From Diphasiastrum complanatum (Eukaryota > Streptophyta > Lycopodiopsida > Lycopodiales > Lycopodiaceae): a stretch of 64,000 bases of DNA. The stretch's first letter is position 1. The number at the start of each line of letters is the position of its first letter. Below are positions 23,023-35,577 of the stretch, piece after piece. The notes under the pieces were generated by a model that saw only the letters and a list, made by a program, of their open reading frames with translations, was not told the origin of the DNA and did no database searches. The DNA is taken from assembly GCA_029204225.1 (NCBI GenBank), contig CM055095.1:12185506-12249505 (forward strand), written 5' to 3'. The position numbers and the translations under genes are program-made.

Positions 23023-25950
23023 GATGTGAAATAGCAGACGTAGAGGCTAGAACCATAGAGAAGCATGCAATTACACCTCAAGCCCACCGGGTCCAAATGG
23101 ATAATCATAAACAAAACCGGAGCCTTTACATATATATGATATTATTAGCACAGTACATAATGGGAAAGGAGTTTTTATGAAATTTGGCATTCAGGGAATT
23201 GACAATGGATAATTGACATGATGACAAAATGTTGGTCCAATCTGCAACTACTCAACAAACATACAAAAATTTCATAAGCAATTGCAAATTTTGCGAAGTT
23301 TGACAATTGATAAAGATTATGATGACACGAGGTTGCTCTAACCCACTACTCAAGCTGCCTGATCTAATTTTAGCATTTGGCAAATGTAGTAGCAAAACAA
23401 AGATTCCATATGCTAAGAGCTCATATTTATAACTTGTCATAGCTTTTCTATCGAGCATGAGGATCTATACTGAACTTGAAATTTTTTACTAAATTTAGTG
23501 CTAGCAAGATCAATGTCAAGTGCATGGTTAAAGCTAGATAGATTTGTCTTCAAGAAATAACTAATTTACAATCACTCCAATTAGTCAGTGGGAAATTGGT
23601 AATCCTAGTAGTTTGGGATTTTGGAATCTCAATTTGCGGTTTGAACAACTCATGGTTGTGGTATGGACTTTGACTAACGATTGGTAGGAATTGCACTTGA
23701 TGGCTCATAATATAGAGCATTGGTAATAGTCATCTTTTTAAATATAATTTGTTTCGATCAATTTAATTGTAACCAGGATGGAGAGGAATTCAATCGTTTG
23801 AAGGAGAAAGAATACATTAGATTGTAGCATTACAATACTGGGTGTAAGATGGAGACATCACTTGTCCTAGAATCTCAATGCAACTTAAATCAAACAGCTT
23901 TATAGTCACAATGTAGCTAGCTCATTTATAGCAACTTTGAATTGATCAATAAATTTACATATCTTCTTCCAAGCTAATGGTATCATGTAGATCTAGAAAT
24001 TTTTGCAATATTCAAAACCATTTACAATAGGTACGGAACATAATAAAAGAGTTGAGACTCGAGTATCTCTCATTTTTCCTTTATTAGTGTATCTCAATGT
24101 AATAATACATCAAAATTTACACACAAATGTATACTACTTCAGGGTGATAAAACAGAATTGGCATGTGGCATCTCTATTTAGAAGATTGCACAATGATCTT
24201 ATAAACTATATGTTCATGTGATCTCTCCAAATTTCAAAATGCGGACTGATGAGATTAAAAATTTCCGTGCATAGGTTTTTGAAGCCCCCCAAGCATATTT
24301 CAAAAGCAATTTCTACCACTGAAAGTTAGTACAACTTTTTGGGAGAATGAGCTAAGGTTATAAAAATGATCCTTTTGCTTGTTAATGTTGTTTAGGATTG
24401 ATGACATCCATTAGCATTAATTTTCACAAACTCATGTAAGTCCTCTTTGATAAGGTAAAAGCTGAATTGCATATGGATTCAACATGCCATCAATGACATG
24501 ACAATAGTATGGTGGAAAATAACTCATACAAGCTAATTTTTACTGACAAGGAAAATATTGAAGCGTAATCTAAAATAGTCATAGATGGCCCAATAGTTTC
24601 TCCATGATGCTAGATTTCTGACTAGAAATTGAAAGAAAAAGTAATTAGCACTGCACATCAAGTGTATTTTCTGTGAGTTCAAGTCTCCTTTCCCATTCCA
24701 CCCAATGGCACACATTATCTACTTTACAAATTTGCTTATTGCGATGACAAAAAAAATCATAAAAAGTCCTCCCACAATTGCCTCTAGTCATAAGTTACCA
24801 CTTGCAAGTTACTGAAATATTCAAATGGTTCCTCAAAGTGAAGAAAACAACGATAGGCTTCTAGAAGCGTCCATGACTAAGAAACTCATCATTAGGGAAA
24901 TATCATAGTCATGGAGGCTTACACATTTTTCATAGAGGTGGCTATATTAGGATGTATGAGGTCTAAAAAATGCTCCAGGACATCTATACCCAGGTTCGAG
25001 GAGCCAGTAGATCTACAATTTCAATAAATTACAAGGAAGCAAGCAGACAGAAACTCAGCGTTAGGATACTTAATGCACAAAATACAACTCCATTAATTTA
25101 TTTGTTTGGAATAATCTGCATGCAAAGAGATTCCTGAGTCATCAGTCACCTACAACAATACCATAATAGATTTATCTTTGAGCATGTGCAAAAAGAGTAT
25201 AAGGCAGGCTGCACTGAATGTTGTTAAAACCTTTTGACACTGAATTGATAGCTATTTGTTTTTTAAAATTCTAAACTTGAGCAATGGTTTTGGTGCCTAT
25301 GGCAAAAACCTACGGAATGTGTTTAAATTCTTGTTTAGCGCGGTTTGCTCTCATTACGGTTAAGTATATTTGTTTCGGATGTTTTTTATTCTCTTGAGGA
25401 TTGGGTTGATTGAGGGGCTCTTTGATGGAGGCCTAGTCTGCTTTGATAGGAGGGCTAGTTGATCCAACAGTTGATAACCAACAGTTGATACACTATAATT
25501 TGACAACAACCTAATCCCTCTTTAAGATTGAGATACTAAGAAAGCAGTTGATTCCTTATTATGTTGTAACTTTTCACCATGAATATGGTATAAAAATTTG
25601 AGGAAATGATTTCTAAGTAATTAATTGATGTGAACCAAGATTGATAATAGAGACTGCAGTTTATGGCCCTTCAGGAAGTGAACAGAGACGAGCAGCTGCA
25701 AGCCTGGAAAAGGTGGTCCTCAAAATTATTCTATACCCACACAATGCATGTTCAGTTTATATCTATAAAAATCAACGAGCGCATTTATTTTGGCAAAAAT
25801 TTAAATTGAACTTTACATGAATCCAATATCTTAGAAGGAAACAGTGAAGCTTGAGACGCAAAAGACAAGCTTACCATGTCTTTTGCAAAATGTGACATGA
25901 GTGATGGTCTGCAACTTCTCTCTTTTCACTAATGTTTTCTTTCTCCGAGA
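23023..25950. other. AT-rich intergenic DNA, no supported gene
   Basis: No ORF above about 75 codons, no recognised motif, no microsatellite and no LTR border seen. Confidence 0.5.
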
Positions 25951-26184
25951 TCAATTTATAAACACCTTTTCCACAAAAGCAAGTTCAAATGCAGCTATAG
26001 TACATTTGGCCGCTTGTATTGGATCAAGGACTGAGAAAAGCTCATGAAGTGTCGGGGAGCGAAGACTGTCAGCCTGTATAAGAAGATCCCTCAATTTTGA
26101 AACTTTTTCTTCAACTGCCACTCTTGTTTTAGACCAATCTCTGGAACTTACTACTGTAATTACATTCTGATCAGCAACAAGCAT
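25951..26184 (-). CDS. Terminal exon with DOG1-like domain end
   Basis: Preceded on the reverse strand by a pyrimidine tract and acceptor (ttttttcatctgcag), then open for 77 codons to a stop. The peptide VEEKVSKLRDLLIQADSLR followed by PTLHELFSVLDPIQAAKC matches the C-terminal pattern of plant DOG1 domains (E-x-K-x-x-x-L-R-x-L-L-x-x-A-D-x-L-R ... TL ... L-x-P-x-Q-A-A). That domain is found in DOG1-type seed dormancy proteins and TGA-type bZIP factors. No bZIP basic region was found nearby. The last residues (AFVEKVFIN) differ from the usual ending. It may be the last exon of a gene extending to about 27970, or a stranded exon. Confidence 0.5.
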   Translation of the reverse strand: MLVADQNVITVVSSRDWSKTRVAVEEKVSKLRDLLIQADSLRSPTLHELFSVLDPIQAAKCTIAAFELAFVEKVFIN

Positions 26185-27404
26185 CTGCAGATGAAAAAAC
26201 CTGTTCCAGAGAACATAACAACATTAAGCATTACTACTTTGTATAATGCCACCAAAAAGTTCCAGTGAATAAGTACAACAATCTTCATCTTGATGTGTTC
26301 CAAATAATCATATTACATCTCTTACATAATCTGCTAGTCATTTAGAGAATTATGTGTCAGTTAACAAGCCTCGAATGGTGAAAAGCTCAAATCCATTCAA
26401 ATAAATGTTCCCAAGTCCAATTTTTCCTTTGTTCCTTTGAAAATTACTTCATAAATTTAAGCTAGGGTGGTTTCTTTATTATGCGTGTATGATGCCATGT
26501 GCCAGCCATGTGTAGCATCTTGAAGATTGCACAGAGTTTCAGACTATGCAACCTACTTTAAGGTCAGCCCCAAAAAGGATATTGTATGTGGAAGCAAGAC
26601 TAGTTTGAGAAGAATGCAGTCGCAAAGAAAATATCTATTAGGAGTATATTTGTTCCAAACCGCCGTGTTCTGTACTGTTAATGTTCTGAAATTGAGTTTT
26701 GCATCGCGTTTTGAACTTTCAGACAAGCAAAGAAGGCTGTTCGAATGACTTGGAATCGTATTAGAAGCTGCAAGGTTCCAAAGCCGAAATCTGTAATGGC
26801 AATGCTAGCACCGACCTGCAGAAGACCTAAATGATTTGATAAAACGTGCTTTGCTTGTTGTGTGTGTGCTTGCAACGACTTTAAGTTGTAGAGCTATCTT
26901 TCAGTAAGCAGTGGTGTGGACCTATGAGGTTCAAATGCATCCACACTTTCCCTCTGGCTTTCCATGTCCATGATACAAAAAATGAGTACAATTGCTGAGG
27001 TAGGTCTCCATCCTTCAAGCCGCTTTCAGCCTGCATGCACACAAAACAACAGTACAACAGTCAAGCGAATGGACCATTTGTGATGTGAACCTGTAGTCCA
27101 CAATAAAGCTTCCTCAATAAAGGAATATGCCCATGATGCACAACCACAACAGGTAACCAGGAAAAAGATTAGCATCGCATTCTGAAAAAAAGAACATCTA
27201 AATGCTGCAAGAGTATTCTGCAAGAGTATTACAGACTCTTAATAGATCCTAAAATGTAGGGAGGAGCAAATAGGTGGAACTGCCGAAAAGTTTTGAGTTT
27301 AGAAATACAGATTCAAGGAGCCAAGGAGCCTATGTCTGTAGTCGTGGAGCGGGTGATCATGATGACGGGGACATTTTTTGAACTGCAATCGGTTACAGAC
27401 AATG

Positions 27405-27569
27405 CTAAGGTTGCATCCCTCTTCGCCCATCATTCCACGAAAGTGAATCCAAAGTAATAGCACTCCCAAAAGATGGTTCCATTGCGGCAGCACTTCCCAT
27501 TATCTGATCATATCCAACACCACACTCAATGTCAGATGACGAGAATTCAACCAGTGACTGCATAAAAGA
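27405..27569 (-). CDS. Candidate internal/terminal exon of the reverse-strand gene
   Basis: On the reverse strand an acceptor-like ttgcag precedes an open frame reading SFMQSLVEFSSSDIEC.. and ..AAAMEPSFGSAITLDSL, ending at TAG (27405). The Ser/Asp/Glu-rich composition resembles the variable N-terminal regions of plant regulatory proteins. It lies between the candidate first exon (27763-27969) and the DOG1-like exon. A forward-strand ORF (27529-27738) overlaps, so the strand is not certain. Confidence 0.25.
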   Translation of the reverse strand, partial: SFMQSLVEFSSSDIECGVGYDQIMGSAAAMEPSFGSAITLDSLSWNDGRRGMQP

Positions 27570-27762
27570 CTGCAACTGGATGAAGATCTACCAGACTATG
27601 AAAGAAAACTACATCTTTTTGATGAATCAACATCAACGAATGAGCACATTACGAAACAGCCCATTCGTCACCATTTTGTCCATCGATCCATCACTTCATG
27701 ATCAAGGGCTTTGCGGATTCAAATGCGACCATTTCTGAAAGCACTGACATTCAAAAACTTAC

Positions 27763-27969
27763 GTTAAAACAAGACAGGTGGGTGATGTCAGACAAAGGCG
27801 ACGTAGGAGAATCATCCTCAGACATTGAGCTGGTCCGCTGTAACGATCCTGCCCAAACAAAGCCGGTTTCTTCAAACCCAACAAAGTTGTTTTCTGATGA
27901 AAAGTTTTCCCCTCCAATTGATACTACTGCAGCCATCGAAGATCTGTGCTTCTTGAATGAATGAATCAT
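27763..27969 (-). CDS. Candidate first exon of the reverse-strand gene
   Basis: Starts MIHSFKKHRSS and runs for 69 codons to a canonical donor (AAC|GTAAGT at 27763/27762). It contains a Ser/Asp-rich stretch (SMSEDDSPTSPLSD) typical of regulatory proteins. The donor makes it more likely to be an exon than a random ORF. It may belong with the DOG1-like exon at 25951-26184, but I could not build a continuous model between them. Confidence 0.35.
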
Positions 27970-27999
27970 ATCCCCCGTCGTTTCTATGCTTTTAGTATT

Positions 28000-29814
28000 G
28001 TGAAGTATTCAGCGTGGATTTGTTTCTGATCGCCTACTTATGCCGCAAGTAGGAGCTCCATCCCAATTTAATAAAAAGATGAAGCCAAAAGTTGAAACAA
28101 ATGCGGCAATTCTTCTGAGAAACAGCAGATTGAATGAGAAGAATAGAATTCGATGGTTTAGCTTCTCCTTCTTAAAAGCAGATGAGCGACATGGGTGGTT
28201 GAATACACAAATGATAGTTATTTGAAGAAGGGGAGGGAGAAGAGGAGGCAAAGGGAAGGAGGGAGAAAAGGGAATCCGAACTAATATGAAACCACATAAA
28301 ATGAGATTGAGATTGCAACATGAACACATTTCTCGCAAAACAGCCATTCGCTTCGTCTCGCAAACACAAAACCGTGGTCTCACATAGAAACCGTTGCATG
28401 CAGCGACAACGAAGCCCCTGGAAACGTGAGCCAGACGCCAAATTATTCTTCAAAAAACATTTTAAACGTTGGTGCCTAAAACTACACAAATGTATTTAAA
28501 ATTTTTTTAACAAATACGTGACATTTTTATAAATTAAACTACATTTAAAAAAAAATTAAAAATTAATTAAAACACAAGCACGTCAATTTTTTGTTGTGTT
28601 GTAGGAAGACATCACCAATCCTTTGTAACCATAATGCATTTCTATACACTTAAATCCTATCAATTCAATTGGGATGTAGGTCTCATAGTTTTTAAATAGG
28701 AAGTTTACAAAAACATGACACTTATAGTTATATCATGACAATCTTTGTTCAAGTTTAAATCAACTCAATTAAAGAAGCATGGAGTCCCAACCTTTGCATC
28801 ACTTGTAAGTACTTACCAAAAGCTTGGATAGACAAATCATGACTAAAGAAAAAGCCCAAACAATAAAAGAAGGCCCCAAATTAGTTACTTAAATTGTTCA
28901 ACACAAAGACCATGTACCTATGGCATGGGGCTTGATTCCAAGGTGGCCTAATAGAGCATTGGCCTCAGGTTCGTAAAGTTGAGGCTATATGTCAAGGACC
29001 TTGACATTTTAGCCTCAAACTTACTCTCAACCTTCAAGTGTCAATAGTTGTGACCCGCCATATTTGGGGACCATTGTTGGGTGGTTCTTCACTCTCAGCA
29101 CAAAAAACCAACCTATCCGTTCCAGTGCATTGTTAGTCAATTCTCATATTCAATATTGTGTATGAACCTGACTATCAACTAGGGTATACAAAAAAACTCG
29201 ACTGTCAGGTTCAAAAGATAAAAATCTCAATTGTTATATATATTCGATAGTTATGAAATATAACATCTTGTCTAAAACGAGGTCTAAAATTTTTATTGAT
29301 GAAAAAAAACACAATATATGATTGATAGATAAATATATATAAAAAATATACCGGTATTGTGACATCCACACTAACCAAGATGATCCAAAAGATCCCATGC
29401 ACTTTGATAAGAGAACATAATAAGTTTTGCAATTTAAAAGGAATTAAAAAAAAGGTGATCAAAATATCTTGAGAATTTTTGCCTTGGGCAAGACATTCAA
29501 ATCATTGAAAAATTACAAATAAAAACAAATATTGCATTTTAGGTTAATTTCAATGCTCAAACTCACCTAGGAGTGACATCTCACCTTTCAACAAATTGTG
29601 ACAAAAGGTTAATGCTATCGTAGCAAAGCTAGAAAAGTATTTTTCAACTCAACCTCATAGGTATAGGAACACGCCATCATTCATCATTAAAAGAATAGTC
29701 ACAATAGTTTCACACTATTGTGCCAAAGCTAAAACGAAGTGGAGCTGATACAGATTGTAAAAGACAAAGCAATCCTAGAAGTATCTTCTATATGTGTTCA
29801 ATATGTGAGAATTT
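28000..29814. other. Intergenic DNA, no supported gene
   Basis: Includes a purine-rich stretch near 28225-28275 and AT-rich DNA. Short ORFs have no motifs. It could hold the promoter of the reverse-strand candidate gene. Confidence 0.4.
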
Positions 29815-29968
29815 TTTGTGATCCATCGGTTCAGTACAGCCTATTATCCTCGTGGGTAATGGACAAGTGGAATCATCTAACAAGATCCTGTGTAAAGTCA
29901 AATAGTAGAGGTTAGCATATGTGATTGGGAGCATATTTTACATGCAACAATCTCAACAACTCGTGTTA
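29815..29968 (+). pseudogene. Gypsy integrase fragment beside the SDR gene
   Basis: About 150 bp matching the integrase segment at 10826-10985: tattatcctcgtgggtaatg.. then 'gaatcatctaacaagatcctgtgta' and 'gattgggagcatattttacatgca', that is, the YYPHGNGQAESSNKILC block. No other part of the element is present. It ends within about 140 bp of the SDR start codon. Confidence 0.85.
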
Positions 29969-29973
29969 TATAG
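29966..29973 (+). promoter_or_regulatory. Putative TATA box of the SDR gene
   Basis: ttatatag lies 133 bp upstream of the chosen ATG (30106), at the 3' edge of the Gypsy integrase fragment. It is the only TATA-like word close upstream. If used, transcription would start near 30000, downstream of the in-frame ATG at 29980, which supports the ATG at 30106. Confidence 0.4.
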
Positions 29974-30065
29974 GGAACCTTGTGTTTGTGCTGTTTTGCT
30001 TTGAGCTTTTTTTCATTACCCCATGTTCCAAGCTCCCCCTCGGATCAGCAATTTTGCAGAACTAA

Positions 30066-30099
30066 ACATTTATGCAGTGTCATCTACTCGTGCTGGTGT
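30066..30099 (+). repeat. 34-bp direct repeat, 5' copy
   Basis: A perfect match to 31449-31482, starting acatttatgcagtgtcatct and ending gtgctggtgt. It lies just upstream of the SDR start codon. A shorter matching word (tttgcagaac) precedes both copies. Confidence 0.97.
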
Positions 30100-30105
30100 G
30101 AGCTG

Positions 30106-31406
30106 ATGGCTTCCTGCAGATGGTGGTCCAAGGAAAACGTTGCCTTGGTGACAGGAGCCAACACAGGTATTGGTTTTGCTATAGTGAAGATCCTGGCTCA
30201 GCACGGATTGAGTGTTGTTTTGACATGCAGGAGCATCCAAAATGGGCAGAAGGCAGTTGATATGCTGAGGGAAGAAGGTTTGGATGTGGCGTTTCATCAG
30301 CTAGACGTTACTGATCCAGAATCGATCATCAGATTATCCAAGTGGGTTGGAGATCAGTTCGGTGGAATCGACATTCTGGTATAACTAGTCTACTTCATAT
30401 TTGTCTTTTGCAGGCTGAATGCGAATAATTTGGGGCTAAGAATAACAGTATTTTTGTAGCTAAGAATAACAGTATGGACGATCATCTGAAAGGATGGTGG
30501 TATTTTATCTCTGCGATTGGAATAAAGTGTTGCGCGGTCGGGCTCTTCTTTTGGGGAGGTGAGAGCGATTGCGTCTATTTAGACCTAAAATCACTTCTTC
30601 GATTTGTTGTAGATCAACAATGCTGGAATAACTATCAGAACGAGCCCCTTGAGCTCCGACAGCATGGAGTTAGTCCATTCCCTATTACGAACAAATTACT
30701 ACGGTGCAAAAAGCGTGATCGAAGCGATTCTTCCATTATTTAGGCATTCCCCAGCAGGCAATCGAATCATTAATGTTAGCGCAGTGGCCGGACAACTCAG
30801 CGTAAGCATAAGTTGGATTTTCTTTGATATGCTGCATGGGTGACTGAAATTTGAATTTTGCTAGATCTCTGTGTTTTTCTTTCTGATGCATGTCACATCC
30901 CCTGAAAACAGATATTACGGGATGAAGCATGCAAGAGGCGGCTCTCTTCTGTAGATTCTCTTACAGAGGATATTATTAACTCTTTCCTGCAAAATTGTCT
31001 GTTCAAGTTCGAGGAGAATCTGCCAAAAAATGTCTCAGGACTGGATGTTATCGAAGCCAATTTACAGTATCCAAACGATGTCGTATTCTACTCAGTATCC
31101 AAGGCAGCCCTGAATGCTTACACTGCTATGCTAGCTCGAAATCTTGTAGAAAACCCACAAGATCAGAAGAAATTCTTCGTAAATTGCATGTGCCCTGGCC
31201 TTACCAGCACAAGAATGTCCGGGAACGTGGGCCATAGTCCTGAAGAAGGAGCTGATACAGCAGTGTGGCTAGCACTTTTGCCAGCTTCTGAATGCCCAAC
31301 AGGAAAATTCTTCAGAAAAAGGCAGGAAAGAAGCACTGACTACGTTGAGGAGCTATTTGAAGAGATGCAGATATTTCGGAACGGCAGTAGAAGGCAAAAG
31401 GAGTAA
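30106..31406 (+). CDS. Short-chain dehydrogenase/reductase, three exons
   Basis: NAD(P)(H)-dependent oxidoreductase of the plant SDR family that includes neomenthol dehydrogenase, salutaridine reductase and carbonyl-reductase-like enzymes (SDR114C type). Exons 30106-30378, 30613-30801 and 30912-31406 join in frame (all phase 0) to 318 residues, the usual family length. GT..AG borders: CTG|GTATAA, TTGTAG|ATC, AGC|GTAAGC, AACAG|ATA. Motifs: cofactor loop TGANTGIG near residue 18; NNAG at the exon 1/2 junction; catalytic Ser in NVSAVAG; Tyr and Lys in YSVSKAALNAY; and the family insertion before it (about 60 residues) that shapes the substrate pocket. CPGLTSTRM follows as usual. An upstream in-frame ATG (29980) is less likely because it would add 42 residues before the fold. 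Substrate is unknown; likely cytosolic because no transit peptide is seen. Confidence 0.92.
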
Positions 31407-31448
31407 TAAGTGGGATTATTTCTGAACATCTTTGCAGAACTTTTGTCT

Positions 31449-31482
31449 ACATTTATGCAGTGTCATCTACTCGTGCTGGTGT
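31449..31482 (+). repeat. 34-bp direct repeat, 3' copy
   Basis: A perfect copy of 30066-30099, placed 43 bp after the SDR stop codon, so the coding region is bracketed by the pair. Confidence 0.97.
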
Positions 31483-31985
31483 CAACCACAATTAGATTGT
31501 AATTTGTTGGTTATAACTTAATAGCGTATGAACACAGGAATCAGCCAATTCCTTACAGCTCTAATGTTTAATCGCAAGTGTCTATGCAAATGCCTAGATG
31601 AGTTATAGGAGTGGAGACGAGGTAGCTTTGCCATTGAGAATCTAATATTGGTGACTTTTTAGTCTAAGGGTGACTTCAAGTGAAATATGTTGCATTTGCA
31701 TAAAGTGAAAGTCTATCTCCAATCTGAAAATTCATTTGGATGTACAAATTTCACAGTTTGCTTTTTTATTAATTAATGGCAATTGTCAAAATTTTGGGAG
31801 TGGATTAATCATCCCATCAAAAGGCATGGAGCTTATAAAGACTAAGTGTATGTAGCTCATTTTGAGAAATGAGCAAAGATACAAATAACTCTGAAGTTTT
31901 CACTCATAAATCTATAAATGTAAAACAATGTCCCCCTTCCCAATTTAAACTAAAATGTGTGAAATTCCATTTCATAATGTGCACT

Positions 31986-31993
31986 TGCGTGTA

Positions 31994-32024
<31 letters not shown>

Positions 32025-32036
32025 GCACACACACGT
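31986..32036. repeat. Alternating purine-pyrimidine tract, (AC)n(GC)n(AC)n
   Basis: 51 bp of strictly alternating pyrimidine and purine, with an (AC)n arm, a (GC)8 centre and a second (AC)n arm. Such tracts favour left-handed Z-DNA under negative supercoiling. It lies about 0.6 kb downstream of the SDR gene. Confidence 0.95.
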
Positions 32037-32718
32037 TACAAGCATCGCAAGATATTAGAGTAACACAAGTCCATGACTGGTCCCTTTCAATGTAAGCACA
32101 ATATAGAAACCATTGAATATGGTCATGTGACCCCTCAGGAAGGTGATATGTCCAATGAACCTGGTAAGTGCAAAGCCTGTAAAAGTGTGCAATTTCATGC
32201 AAAATCTAGAAGTATTAAAAACCATCACCTTGGCTTTCATGACATTACAGCAAATAACTTCTCACAATGGTCTAGCAAAGAAGCAAAACATACATGTCAA
32301 ACATGTGGAGACATGCCTTATTTCATTCACTTAATGGTATATGCCACTAATTTATGATCATTTTTTGGGAGAAAGGTTGGGGGGGGGTGGTGTGGTGGAG
32401 ATCTTGGTGCAAGGGCAGGAGTTTTAGGCGAAAGGGTCGTGTGGACTAAGAGCTTCCTTTGCGTGAAAGCATATTTGAGATTTTTTACTTTTACACAACC
32501 TTCACATTGAAAATTGTGTAACCTTCCATGCGGAAGGTTGATAAATGATGATGAAAGCAAGGATGCAATGTGTTTTGTCTATCATGGGTAATATTCTTAC
32601 AAATGTTGATGTAAGTCAAAATTTCATGTATGTTGGACCTCATTATGATGTGTTCATTGAGAACTGCCTGGCCTCACCATAAGCATGACTGGTGCTACCC
32701 AAAATGACAACTTAAACT

Positions 32719-33637
<919 letters not shown>

Positions 33638-33680
33638 CTCCTCAAAATCTATCTAGTGTACATCTATCTACAACACCAAG

Positions 33681-34177
33681 TGTGTTTGCGACCTTGCCGA
33701 AGAGACCCCGAAAGACGAAGATGACCCGAAGGACGAAAAGATCTCGAAGGCCAAACCTAAGGTCGAACACAACTCGAAGATCGAACACACCCCGAAGGTC
33801 AAAGCGAAGGTAAATTATTCGAGGTTCGTCCCTGCAGCCATATGACGAAGACACCTTGGAAAGAAAAGACGAATAGTAGATAAACAATTCAAGCTAGCAG
33901 TTGGTAGCTCGACTAGCGTGGAGTCTTGTACTATCACGCTCAGCTGCCATAAGCGACGATGACATGGGGTAGCTAACTAATTGATTAGTGTAAACTTGTC
34001 TTGTAATTCACATAGTAAATTGTCTTGTAGTGGATATATACTCAGGATTGATTAACACAATTAGCGAGTGGTGAGACTGAGAATGAGTAGAAGTAGAGAG
34101 CAGTGTTAGCTTATTGTTAGCATGATCGGCTATGCATGAAAGTCTGCCAATGAGCAGAACATAGTGACTTTTGTAAA
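33681..34177 (+). repeat. Left LTR of a short deletion-derivative Copia element
   Basis: Matches 34650-35162 almost throughout, including the Glu/Lys-codon-rich start, ggttcgtccctgcagcca, gtggagtcttgtactatcac and gtagtggatatatac, ending near gacttttgtaaa. About 500 bp. The first ~30 bp differ from the right copy, so the left border is approximate. Confidence 0.85.
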
Positions 34178-34649
34178 GAGGAGCGACAGGCTGCCAACAA
34201 GCGAGACACTGATCGACCCACTCAAACGTCAAAATACAAATACAAAATACTCTTAGTTCCAATCCATCTCTGAATGTCATGTTGTCTTTGCTGATTGTTG
34301 ATCGAATGCCAATGAAGCCTGCCAAAAGGGCAAGCAACATTGAAGTCCATTTGTGCATGAGAGAAGAAGAGCCAAAGAAGTCTTGAACTCGTCCACTCAG
34401 ATGTCTGTGGACCGATTGCCATATACCTGTCCCAGGATCCAGTCTTTAATTCAAAGACTAAACACATACCTCTGAAGTACCATCACATTCGAGACCTGAT
34501 CTCGAAAGGAGAGCTAAAAATCCAATACTTGAAGTCAAAGGACATGGATGCAGATTTGCTCACAAACCCGTTTGACAAGCCACTATTCACAAAACAAAGA
34601 AACACAATGGGACTGAACATAAAAAAAATGTTTCAACATTCAAAGGGAG
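34178..34649 (+). pseudogene. Internal remnant: integrase start fused to RNase H end
   Basis: Between the two LTRs only about 470 bp remain. An open stretch reads SLELVHSDVCGPI, the start of the Copia integrase core with its first catalytic Asp, and passes directly into HIPLKYHHIRDLISKGELKI and YLKSKDMDADLLTNPF, the last part of RNase H (normally ADIFTK). Everything between (integrase core, RT and most of RNase H) is gone, along with gag and protease. A polypurine tract (aaagggag) precedes the right LTR. The element could only move by using enzymes from another copy. Confidence 0.8.
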
Positions 34650-35162
34650 TGTCTAAAATGGTGAACTCCTGCAACCTTGTCAAAGAGACCCTAAAAGATG
34701 AAGATGACATGAAGGATGAAAATATCTCGAAGGTCAAACCGAAGGTCGAACACAACTCGAAGATTGAACACACCCCCAAAGGTCAAGGCGAAGTTCGAAT
34801 GTAAAGTGTTTATGGTTCGTCCCTGCAGCCAAATGATGAAGACACCTTGGAAAGAAAAGACAAAACAATTTGAGCTAGCAGTTGGCAGCTCGACAAGCGT
34901 GGAGTCTTGTACTATCACACTCAGCTGCCAGAAGCGACGATGACATGCTAACTAATTGATTAGCGTACACACGTCTTGTAATTCACAGTTAAACTGTCTT
35001 GTAAACTCCTCGTAGTGGATATATACATAGGATTGATTACCACAATTAGAGAGTGGTGAGATTGAAAATGAGTAGAAGTAGAGAGTAGTGTTAGCTTGAT
35101 GTTAGCATGATCGATTATGCATGAAAGTCTGCCAACGAGCAGAACATAGCGACTTATGTAAA
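34650..35162 (+). repeat. Right LTR of the deletion-derivative Copia element
   Basis: Starts TGTCTAAAATGG right after the polypurine tract and ends near gacttatgtaaa. It pairs with 33681-34177. The two copies differ by several percent and small indels, so the insertion is not recent. Confidence 0.85.
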
Positions 35163-35577
35163 ATGACGGCCAAAAATCATCATTTAAATCAACTTAAATG
35201 ACAACCATTAAAAATCGTCTTTTTTATTTTGCCAAAACGAAGAATAAATGATGGCCAAAAAATGTCATTTAAGTTGACTCGAATGACAGCCAATGAAAAT
35301 TGTCTTTTTTATGTAATGGAAAATAAATGACAATAAAAAACCATCATGTAATTGACTTAAATGACGACCAATAACAATCGTCTTTTGTGTTTTGCCAAAA
35401 TGAGAATAAATGACGACCAAAACTAGTCATATAAATCAACTTGAATGATGGTCATTAAAAATAAACTACGGCCATGAAATTGGTTCTTTTTTATACTCCA
35501 AATGTAGAAGAAATAATGACCAAAAACTGACATTTAAGTCAACTTAAATGACAGACATTGTCATTTTTCTTGTGATT
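35163..35577. repeat. CACTA-like subterminal repeat array
   Basis: Repeated words aaatga(c/t)gg(c)c, 'catttaa', 'tgacttaaatga' and 'aat(c/t)gtctttt' recur about every 50-60 bp in both orientations. The right edge reads gtcatttttcttgtgattg near 35563-35577, close to the inverse of the plant CACTA terminus CACTACAAGAAAA. It directly adjoins the right LTR. Similar words occur at 2790-4145. Confidence 0.6.

Noticed and set aside
25951-27969. Complete TGA-type bZIP factor
   Set aside because: Only a DOG1-like end is visible; no basic region or leucine zipper was found on the reverse strand nearby.
29980-30105. Upstream in-frame ATG extending the SDR protein by 42 residues
   Set aside because: The extension is not typical of the family, and the TATA-like word would place the start of transcription after this ATG.
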